Below, piece by piece: positions 7,086-15,541 of a DNA stretch of 23,795 bases. The DNA lies in contig DATFQY010000163.1 of NCBI GenBank assembly GCA_035263845.1, positions 1 through 23,795 of the forward strand, written 5' to 3'. This DNA is from JAWOLE01 sp035263845. Lineage in GTDB: Bacteria; Acidobacteriota; Thermoanaerobaculia; UBA5066; Gp7-AA6. Each line of letters starts with the position of its first letter. The first letter of the stretch is position 1. The translations under genes were made by a program, and so were the position numbers. Under the pieces are notes generated by a model. It searched no databases and had not been told where the DNA came from. It saw nothing but the letters and a program-made list of their open reading frames with translations.

Positions 7086-7799
7086 CTAAGGGTTGGCGTG
7101 GTCGTAGTAGAGGATCCGGCGGCAACTGTCGCAGTAGATGATCTCGCCGCCGGCCTTCAGGCCCTGCATCGCGGCCGGGCGGACCTTGACGTGGCAGGCG
7201 GAGCACGATGCGTTGATGACACGCACGACCGCGAGCCCGCCCTTCTTCTCGAGGAGCCGCTGGAACTCGGAGAGGTCGCGCGGCCCGATCCTCGACTCGA
7301 TGTCCTTGATCTCGGCGCGCGCCGTCTCCAGCTCCTCGTTGATCTGGCGCTGGACGGCGCGCCAGTCCTTCATCTTCTCCTCGTGCTCCTCGGTCTCCTT
7401 CGGGAGCGACTCTTCCCGCTTTTTCAGGTCCGCTCGCGAGGTCTCGAGCTCCTCCTCGAGCGTGAGCACCTTGTCCTCCGTGGTGCGGACCTGCTTCTCG
7501 ACCCCGTCCATCTCATTCAGGACCGCGCTGTACTCGCGGCTGGACTGGACGTTTCGGAGCTGCGCCTGGTACTTCTTCTGCTTCTCCTGGTAGTCGGCGA
7601 GCTCGGCCGAGGCGCGGCGGTGCTCGAGCTCGGCTTCGATCAGGCGCTGCTTGAGCTTCGCGACCGCGTCGAGCTTCTCGCGGAAGGCGCTGTCGACCTC
7701 GGTCAGCTCCGCCGGGACGGTGTCGCGCTGCTTCTCCCGGGCCTGGACGAACCGGAGGCGCTCCTGGAGGCGGTAGAGCTCGTCCAGGAGGCCGCTCAT
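7086..7799 (-). CDS. cdsZ: C4-type zinc-ribbon coiled-coil protein (CdsZ type)
   Basis: A 237-residue cytoplasmic protein. Residues about 5-190 are a long charged antiparallel-type coiled coil. A C-terminal zinc ribbon follows with a CSAC pair and a CDSC pair (SCSACHVKVRP ... IIYCDSCRRILYY). This is the DUF164/COG1579 family. Members are RNA- or nucleotide-binding in some species, and a Chlamydia member inspired the CdsZ name. The exact function is not settled. GAGGGG lies about 10 bases before the ATG. It precedes rnhA, a common pairing. The 145 bases between it and the tRNA upstream hold nothing I can identify with confidence. Confidence 0.88.
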   Translation of the reverse strand: MSGLLDELYRLQERLRFVQAREKQRDTVPAELTEVDSAFREKLDAVAKLKQRLIEAELEHRRASAELADYQEKQKKYQAQLRNVQSSREYSAVLNEMDGVEKQVRTTEDKVLTLEEELETSRADLKKREESLPKETEEHEEKMKDWRAVQRQINEELETARAEIKDIESRIGPRDLSEFQRLLEKKGGLAVVRVINASCSACHVKVRPAAMQGLKAGGEIIYCDSCRRILYYDHANP

Positions 7800-7944
7800 C
7801 TCAGCAGCCCCTCGCGGCGCGTGAAGCTCGATTAGTTGGAGAACACCCCTGGAAGTTCTTGTCGGACTCTTCTCTTACGTTTCGGCTCCGCAGCCTCAAG
7901 CCCTCGTACCCCTCAATCGTCTCTCCGCTTCCTCGACCCGCGCG

Positions 7945-8021
7945 TGGTGGGTCCACTCGGATTCGAACCGAGGTCTAACCGGTTATGAGCCGGTGGCTCT
8001 GGACCGCTGAGCTATGGACCC
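7945..8021 (-). tRNA. tRNA with CAU anticodon (elongator Met or Ile2), CCA encoded
   Basis: The minus strand folds as a full cloverleaf. The acceptor GGGTCCA (8021-8015) on the plus-strand view pairs as seven base pairs with its partner at 7949-7955. The discriminator A (7948) and an encoded CCA (7947-7945) follow. The anticodon stem ACCGG/CCGGT encloses CTCATAA, with anticodon CAT at plus positions 7985-7987. The T loop is TTCGAAT. The paired first base excludes initiator tRNA. CAU is used by elongator tRNA-Met and by the lysidine-modified tRNA-Ile2, and I cannot separate them safely. Confidence 0.95.
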
Positions 8022-8038
8022 CGGGCCGTTCCGCCGGA

Positions 8039-8044
8039 AATATA
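8039..8044 (-). promoter_or_regulatory. Candidate -10 box for the CAU tRNA
   Basis: TATATT on the minus strand lies 17 bases before the mature tRNA 5' end, within an AT-rich patch that stands out from the GC-rich surroundings. Transcription would begin about 10 bases before the tRNA. No convincing -35 is seen. Confidence 0.35.
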
Positions 8045-8080
8045 TCCCAAGAATCCGCAGGACCCCTGCCGGCAGCCGCG

Positions 8081-8110
8081 GTGCGGGAGGGGCAAGCCCC
8101 ACCCCTACGA
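8081..8110. repeat. GC-rich hairpin downstream of rpoD (REP-like or terminator)
   Basis: GGG-A-GGGG (8085-8092) and CCCC-A-CCC (8097-8104) flank a 4-base loop. On the minus strand this reads GGGTGGGG-CTTG-CCCCTCCC, a tight stem with a CTTG tetraloop. There is no U-tract, so classical termination is uncertain. A second small palindrome, CTGCCGGCAG, lies at 8066-8075. Hairpins of this sequence type are frequent intergenic repeats in GC-rich environmental genomes. It separates the rpoD operon from the tRNA. Confidence 0.55.
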
Positions 8111-8140
8111 CACCGAACCCGTTTCTCTCTTGAGGCCGGT

Positions 8141-9815
<1,675 letters not shown>

Positions 9816-9826
<11 letters not shown>

Positions 9827-11630
9827 GAGCTTTTCCTTTCCGCGACGGCTTCAACTGCTGAATCCGCCTTCCGATTTCCTGCTTCTCGCGCGAAAGCCTC
9901 TCGACCTCCTCGCGGGGGCGTTTTTCCGTTTCGGCTCGCTGGATCTCGTCCTGCAGGGATTCGCCCCGCCGCCTCAAATACGCCTCCTCGAGGGCATGGA
10001 GTACCTGGGCGACCCTGGTTGGAGACGGTTCCGGCCCCTCCTCGGCCGCGGCCCGGGCGAGCACGCTGATGTCGTTATCTTCCCTAAGGTGAGCGATTTG
10101 CCGCTGAAAATCAATAGGTCCGGCCGCCGATCCAGCCTGGCGGAAAGCCGCCGCCACCTTCCTCACCGTCTCGTGGGTGAGCCATTCGTCTTTCAAAGTC
10201 CCTAGAATCAAGGGGATAAGCTCTTCGCCCCGCACAAGGAGGGAGAGGAGAGCGTGCTCCGCTTGCGGAATCCCGTCGTCGGATAACACCGGAGGAGGCG
10301 ATTGCGTTCCCGGCGGGAATCGCCCGGCCGCGGGACGGGCAGTCGGGGGCTTGATCCGGTCCCATAGAAGCTCCAGCGGGACTCCGCAGTGCCGGGCGAC
10401 GCGGCGAGTCTCCTCATGCCGGAAGATCGCGTCCGGGATGTTGCCGATGAGACTGACGACGGAGGAGATCCGGGCGCTCTTCTCGGCGGAATCCAGCCCC
10501 TTTTCCAGGGGGTTGGCGTCCTCGAGGAGCCACGCCAGGTAGTCAGGCGCCTCTTCGATCCTCGCGGCGAGCCTCCTGGCGCCCTGCTCCCGAAGGACGT
10601 CGTGGGGATCGAGCCCCGCCGGGAGCCGCACGACTCGCGCCGCCAGCCCCTGCGCCAGGACGTGCTCGAGGGCCGCCCGCGTGGCCGCCCGGCCGGCCGA
10701 GTCGCCGTCGTAGCAGAGGACGACTTTCGGCGTCAGCCGCTTCAATTTCCCCGCCTGTTCCGGCGTCAGCGCGGTCCCCATCGAGGCAACGGTCTCCTCG
10801 ATGCCGGCGGTGACGAGCGCGAGGTGATCGAAGTATCCCTCGACCAGGACCACCCGGTCGTTCTTGCGGATCGCATCGCGGCCTTCCGAGAGGCCGTAAA
10901 GCAGTCGCTTCTTCTGGAAGACCGGCGTTTCCGGCGAATTGAGGTACTTGGGCTCGGCGTCCTTGGCGAGAGCGCGCCCGCCGAAGCCGGCCGGCCGTCC
11001 GCGGTCGTCGCGCACGACGAAGATCAACCGGTCGCGGAAGCGGTCGTAGGAGCCGGTCTTGCCCTCCGGCCGCGGCGTCAGAAGACCGGCCTCGAGAAGG
11101 AGGCCCTCCGTGTGGGCCGGCGCCAGCGCCCTGGAAAGCGAATCCCAGGAGTCGGGCGCGTAGCCGAGGCCGAGGCGCTTGGACATCTCCGGCGAAACGT
11201 CCCGCTCTTTCAGATACGCGGCCGCCTTGTTGCCGGGCTTGCCCATCTCGGCCTGGAAGAACCGGTGCGCCGCCGAGACGGCCTCGAGGATCTTTTCGCG
11301 GCGGTCCTCCTGCGGGCGCCGGAAGGCGCGCCGCGGGATCGTGACCCCGAAGCGCGACGCCAGCGCCTCGACCGCCTCCGGGAAGTCGAGACGGTCCATC
11401 TGGCGGACGAAGTGGATGACATCGCCGCCCGCCCCGCAGCCGAAGCAGTGGTAGAGGCCCTTCTCGCGGTCCACGGTGAAGGAGGGGGTCCGTTCGTTGT
11501 GGAACGGGCAGAGCCCCTTCCAGGAGCGCCCGGCCTTTTTCAGCCGCGTGTGCTCGCCGATGACCTGGACGATGTCGGCCGCGCTGCGCAGCTCCGCCAG
11601 CACGCCGTCGGTGATGTCGAGGTCGCTCAT
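9816..11630 (-). CDS. dnaG: DNA primase
   Basis: A 604-residue bacterial primase that makes RNA primers at the replication fork. The N-terminal zinc-binding domain has the CHC2 ligands C41, H44, C62 and C65 (LCPFHNERTPSF, YHCFGCGAGGDV). The RNA polymerase core holds LGLGYAPDSW, DRLIFVVRD, GFGGRAL and KYLNSPET, and the TOPRIM motifs VVLVEGYFDHLAL and LCYDGDSAG. The C-terminal helicase-binding region (from about 430) is divergent, as usual. The open frame extends far upstream, but the ATG at 11630 overlaps the mutS2 stop as ATGA and begins with a normal DnaG N-terminus. Confidence 0.97.
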
Positions 11631-14011
11631 CGAAGCTCGAGAATGGTCGCGCCGTTGCCGCCCTCGCGCTCCGGAGCGGCGCGGAGCGAGGAGACGGCAG
11701 GGTGGGCGCGGAAGTGGTCGCGGACCGCCTCGCGCAGGCGCCCCGTCCCGTGGCCGTGCACGATGCGAAGGTGGCCGACGCCTTCGAGGAGAGCGGAGTC
11801 GAGAAACTTCTCGATCTCGGGCAGGGCGTCCTCGACCCGCTGGCCGATGACGTTGACTTCGCGCGTGGCCGGCGAGACCGGCTCGGGCCGCGGCGCGGCC
11901 GCGGGCTTCGGTGCGACCTTCCTCGGCGGCTCGCCAGCGGCGGGTTCGAGCTGCGTGCGCGCGAAACGCATCCGCTTGCCGGAGACGTCGAGCCAGACGG
12001 ACTCCGCGTCGAGCGACAGCACCGTTCCCTCGAGCTTCGACCCGTGGACGCGGGCCTTTCCTCCCACGGCGAGCTCCCTCGTCTTCGCGTAGACCTCCTG
12101 GCGCGCGTCCTCGATGACGGGCTCGGCCGAGGCGGCTTCCCGGGCCCTCTCCACCACGCTCGCCGCGGAGGCCTCGGCGCGGCGCGAGGCGTTCCGGCGG
12201 ATCGTCTCGATCTCGCGCTCGACCCGCTTCTCCAGGTCCACCCGGGCCTTCTCGAAGCCCGCCAGTCCTTCCTCGAGCATCTTCGCGCGCTCGGCGGTCT
12301 GCCGTTCGCGCTCGCGAGCCAGCTTCACGGCTTCCTTCCGCGCCGCTTCCCGCTCGCGCTCGAGTTCCTTCTCCGCTCGGCGCAGCCTTTCGAGCGCCGC
12401 CTCGGCTTCCGATTCCTGCTCCTCGCGGCGCCGCCATGCCTCGCCGAGGATCTCGCGGGCGCGGGCCAGGACCTTCTCGGGAACTCCCTGCTCGCGGGCG
12501 ACCGAGAGCGCTCGGCTCCTGCCGGAGAGGCCGGGGTGGATCCGGTAGTTGGGGCGTCCGGTCTGCTCGTCGAACTCCATCGCGGCGGAGATCGAGTCCG
12601 GCCGTGACGCGGCGAAGTTCTTCAACGCCGAGAAGTGGGTCGTGACGATCGCGCGGCCCCCCCGCGAGAGGTACTCCTCGAGGAAGGCGATCGCGAGGGC
12701 GCTTCCCTCCTCGGGGTCGGTCGCGGCGCCGACCTCGTCGATTAAGACGAGCATGTCCGGCCCCGCCTTTTCGAGCACGGCTGCCAGCGTCTCCATCGAG
12801 GAGGAGAACGTCGAGCGCCCCGCGAGGATCTCCTGCGCGTCGCCGATCTCGGCGCGGACGTCGCCGAAGACGGGCAGGCGCGTGCCCGGGCCGCAGGGGA
12901 GGGGGAGGCCGGACTGGGCCATCAGCGAGAAGAGGCCGGCCGTCTTGAGCACGACGGTTTTTCCGCCGGCGTTGGGCCCCGAGATGACGAGCAGGCGCTT
13001 ATCGGGTGTCAGCTCCAGGTCGAGCGGGACGACCGGTCTCTCCTTCCGGGTTTCGCCGAGCGCTCGGTTGCGCAGCCGCGAGAACCGCGGGTCGAGGAGC
13101 GGGTGCCGGGCCTGCGACAGGGCCCAGCCGCCGTCGCGCGAAATCTCGGGGATGCGGCCGCCGCCGGACTCGCCGAACTCGACCTTCGCCTCGAGGGCGT
13201 CTAGCTCGCCGATCTCGGAAATCGCCGCTTCCAGGTCTTCCGAAACGGCGAGGACCTCCCGTCCGAAAGACGCCAGCAGGTCTTCGACTTCGCGCCGCTC
13301 CTGCGCGGCGAGCAGCGCGATCTCGTTATTGGACTCGATGACCTCCATCGGCTCGACGAAGACCGTCTGTCCCGAGCCGGAGCGGTCGTGGACGATGCCC
13401 GGCACGCGCGAGCGCGCGGTCGCGACGACCGGCAGGCAGTAGCGGTCGTTGCGGAGAACGACGACCGCGTCCCCGACGAAGTCCCGCCGCTCCTCCAGGA
13501 GCTTTCCCAGCCGCCGGGAAACTTCGCCCCGTCGCTTTCGAAGCGACGAGCGCACTTGCGCAAGCTCGGGCGAGGCGTCGTCCCGCACCGAGCCGTCGGA
13601 GTCGAAGAGCCGCCGCGCCCGGCCCAGGAGCTCCACGAACCCGGGCATCGCGTCCCGGCGCTCCGAGAGAAGCGGGGACTCCGCTTTCGCGAGCGCTCGC
13701 CGCACCGCTTCCGCCGCCCTCGCGGCCGAGAGCACCGGCCGGAAGTCTTCCGGGGCGGCGGCGCCGCCGGAAGCGCGAAGGGCCTCGAGGACTGGCGCGA
13801 TCTCCTCGACTCCCGCCAGCGGCAGCCGCCCGTGGCGGGTCCGGAACTCCCAGAGCTCGCCGGTCTCGGCCAGGCGGCGGGAGACGGAGTCTTCGTCGTG
13901 AGCGGGAAGGAGTCCGAGGATGGCGCGCCGGCCGGGCGGGGTCCTCGCGAGGGAGGCAACCAACCGGAGGACGAGGGGGAGCTCGAGCGAGTCCCCCTCG
14001 CCTCCGGCAAT
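11627..14011 (-). CDS. mutS2: MutS2 ATPase with Smr domain
   Basis: About 794 residues of the MutS2 family, which act on branched DNA or on collided ribosomes rather than in mismatch repair. In order they show an N-terminal MutS-III-like region (LELPLVLRLVASLARTPPGRRAI), the clamp/coiled coil, Walker A SGPNAGGKTVVLKT, Walker B DMLVLIDEVGAATDPEEG, a long charged coiled coil, a KOW-like stretch (VGGKARVHGSKLEGTVLSL), and a C-terminal Smr domain with HGHGTGRLR. The usual Smr LDLRG motif reads VNVIG, losing the Arg. No ATG/GTG/TTG occurs where homologues begin. I place the start at ATT 14011. CTA at 14023, overlapping the rpsU stop, and GTG at 14161 inside rpsU are alternatives. Confidence 0.9.
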   Translation of the reverse strand: MAGGEGDSLELPLVLRLVASLARTPPGRRAILGLLPAHDEDSVSRRLAETGELWEFRTRHGRLPLAGVEEIAPVLEALRASGGAAAPEDFRPVLSAARAAEAVRRALAKAESPLLSERRDAMPGFVELLGRARRLFDSDGSVRDDASPELAQVRSSLRKRRGEVSRRLGKLLEERRDFVGDAVVVLRNDRYCLPVVATARSRVPGIVHDRSGSGQTVFVEPMEVIESNNEIALLAAQERREVEDLLASFGREVLAVSEDLEAAISEIGELDALEAKVEFGESGGGRIPEISRDGGWALSQARHPLLDPRFSRLRNRALGETRKERPVVPLDLELTPDKRLLVISGPNAGGKTVVLKTAGLFSLMAQSGLPLPCGPGTRLPVFGDVRAEIGDAQEILAGRSTFSSSMETLAAVLEKAGPDMLVLIDEVGAATDPEEGSALAIAFLEEYLSRGGRAIVTTHFSALKNFAASRPDSISAAMEFDEQTGRPNYRIHPGLSGRSRALSVAREQGVPEKVLARAREILGEAWRRREEQESEAEAALERLRRAEKELEREREAARKEAVKLARERERQTAERAKMLEEGLAGFEKARVDLEKRVEREIETIRRNASRRAEASAASVVERAREAASAEPVIEDARQEVYAKTRELAVGGKARVHGSKLEGTVLSLDAESVWLDVSGKRMRFARTQLEPAAGEPPRKVAPKPAAAPRPEPVSPATREVNVIGQRVEDALPEIEKFLDSALLEGVGHLRIVHGHGTGRLREAVRDHFRAHPAVSSLRAAPEREGGNGATILELR

Positions 14012-14019
14012 CTCGTCTT

Positions 14020-14226
14020 CTAGAGCGTGGCTCGCTTCTCTTCCGAGAGCTTGCGAAGCATCTTCTTGCGCGCCTGGATCATCTTGCGCTTGCGCTTGGC
14101 GCTCGGCTTCTCGTAGTGCTGGCGCTTCTTCAGTTCCGAGAGGATTCCGGATTTCTCGCACTTTCTCTTAAAACGCCGCATGGCGTTCTCGAAGGACTCA
14201 TCTTCTTTCACGTGGACCAGAGGCAA
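14020..14226 (-). CDS. rpsU: 30S ribosomal protein S21
   Basis: A 68-residue basic protein of the small ribosomal subunit. It matches bS21: PLVHVKEDESFENAMRRFKR, CEKSGILSELKKRQHYEKPS, then an Arg/Lys-rich tail. S21 helps mRNA binding near the anti-Shine-Dalgarno region. The start is TTG at 14226, and a strong AAGGGGGTGA lies about 6-8 bases before it. It is first in rpsU-mutS2-dnaG-rpoD, the Acidobacteria-like version of the E. coli rpsU-dnaG-rpoD macromolecular-synthesis operon with mutS2 inserted. The TAG stop lies at 14020-14022, directly at the mutS2 beginning. Its promoter must lie in 14227-14380. AT-rich TAACAT (minus strand, 14274-14269) is a possible -10. Confidence 0.97.
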   Translation of the reverse strand: MPLVHVKEDESFENAMRRFKRKCEKSGILSELKKRQHYEKPSAKRKRKMIQARKKMLRKLSEEKRATL

Positions 14227-14370
14227 CGAACACTCACCCCCTTCACTCGGGCGATAGACCGAACGGTTATGTTAACAGGCGCCGAGTCCCGGCGGACACG
14301 GTTCAGGCCGTCCGGCCCAAGTGACAGAGGGAAAGCGACTTAGAGGCGCCCCTCCAGGCGCGTCCGACCA

Positions 14371-14376
14371 TATAAT
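14371..14376 (+). promoter_or_regulatory. Perfect -10 box 7 bases before a GTG start
   Basis: TATAAT is followed by exactly 7 bases and then GTG at 14384, the likely start of the GAF-like protein. A sigma-70 start site would fall on or next to the GTG, giving a leaderless mRNA. No -35 matching TTGACA is visible at 16-18 bases, and no Shine-Dalgarno sequence lies before the GTG. The same geometry recurs at 17698-17711. Confidence 0.6.
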
Positions 14377-14383
14377 CCGCCCC

Positions 14384-15541
14384 GTGGCCGATCCCGAAGA
14401 GCGGCGGCGGTTGATCGAGGCGGAGATCGAGCGGCGCCTGGCCGAGCGTTTCGCGGCCCTCCGGGAGGAATTCGAGAGGCTGCGCCGGGAGTCCGACGGC
14501 CGCTGGAGCGGTTTCGCGTCCCGGTTCGAGCAGAAGATCTCCGGGATCGTCCCGGTGGAGTTGCTTTCCGCCGACGCCCCGGTCGAGCGCGGCGAGTCCG
14601 GGCGGCTCTCGATCGAAGCGGCGAGAGACCTGGACTCGGCGTCCAGCCAGGTCCAGATCCTGATGCGCCTGCTCGACCGCTGCCGCGACTTCGCTTCCCG
14701 CGCGGCCCTGCTGGTCCTGAAGGACGGCGCCTTCGGCGTCTGGCGGGCGATCGGTCTCGCGGGCGGCGCAGTGGCGGAGACCGCGGTTCGCCACGTCGTC
14801 CTTCCGGCGAATTCCATTCCGCTTTCGCGGGTGACCGCCGGCGCCCCCTGCCGCCTCTCGGAGGGCAACGAGGTCTCCGAGCGGCTGACGTGCGCGGACG
14901 CCGTGGCCGCGGTGCTGGTTCCGATCGCCATCGGCGACAAGATCTCCGGCGCTCTCTACGCGGACGCTTCTCCGGGAGGCGAGGACCGCTTCGATCCGGA
15001 TTCGATCGCGCTGCTGGCGTTTCTCTCCGGGCTTCTCATCGAGCGCGTCGCCGCGCGCAAGCTCCGCCCGTCGCCCTCGCTGCGCGACCTCGAGCACCTG
15101 GCCGCCCGCACCGAGGGAGAGCCGGTCCGCGACGACTACGACACGCAGGTCGCGAGCCTCTGGAAGGAGCCGCCGCCGCCTGCCCCCGCGAAGGAAGAGC
15201 CGCCGCCCGAGGCCGCCGCCCCGGCGCCGCCGACCCATGCTCCGGAGGAGCGCCGCACCCTGAGCGGGCCCCTCGCGCCGCAGGACGACGAGGAAAAACG
15301 CGTGGAAGCGCGGCGGTTCGCCGAACTGCTCGTCTCGGAGATCAAGCTCTACAACGAGCGCGCGGTCGAGGAAGGGCGCGCCGAAGGCAACCTTTACAAG
15401 CGGCTGAAGCAGGAGATCGACCTGACCCGGCAGGTCTACGAGCAGCGCATCCCGGCGTCGGTGCGCGAAGGCAGCGATTACCTGCGCGAGGAGCTCGTGC
15501 GGATCCTGGCCGACGGCCGGCCCGAAGCCCTGGGATTCTGA
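14384..15541 (+). CDS. GAF-like / coiled-coil protein of unknown function
   Basis: A 385-residue soluble protein with no signal peptide. A charged amphipathic helix covers about residues 4-50. A GAF-like domain covers about 85-225, with AALLVLKDGAFGVWRAIG and the typical end VLVPIAIGDKISGALYADAS. A Pro/Ala/Glu-rich linker covers about 262-300. A C-terminal helical region at 305-380 reads RRFAELLVSEIKLYNERAVE and continues with an R/E-rich pattern resembling tails seen on regulatory proteins in Acidobacteria and Deltaproteobacteria. The GTG at 14384 is chosen from the -10 box just before it, though the frame is open a little further upstream. Its stop overlaps the transglycosylase start. A signal-sensing or scaffolding role is a guess. 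Confidence 0.75.
   Translation: MADPEERRRLIEAEIERRLAERFAALREEFERLRRESDGRWSGFASRFEQKISGIVPVELLSADAPVERGESGRLSIEAARDLDSASSQVQILMRLLDRCRDFASRAALLVLKDGAFGVWRAIGLAGGAVAETAVRHVVLPANSIPLSRVTAGAPCRLSEGNEVSERLTCADAVAAVLVPIAIGDKISGALYADASPGGEDRFDPDSIALLAFLSGLLIERVAARKLRPSPSLRDLEHLAARTEGEPVRDDYDTQVASLWKEPPPPAPAKEEPPPEAAAPAPPTHAPEERRTLSGPLAPQDDEEKRVEARRFAELLVSEIKLYNERAVEEGRAEGNLYKRLKQEIDLTRQVYEQRIPASVREGSDYLREELVRILADGRPEALGF

Noticed and set aside
7800..7944. Promoter for cdsZ in the gap after the CAU tRNA
   Set aside because: A TTGAGG with a 16-base spacer and TAAGAG can be found on the minus strand, but both boxes are weak and similar matches are expected by chance.
10389..12092. Plus-strand open frame of 567 codons opposite dnaG
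   Set aside because: A shadow of dnaG and mutS2 with no domain or translation signal.
14023..14161. N-terminal extension of MutS2 through rpsU (GTG at 14161)
   Set aside because: The extra residues are an out-of-frame reading of rpsU, are Gln/Ala/Glu-rich and have no MutS2 homology pattern. A start near 14011 fits the family better.
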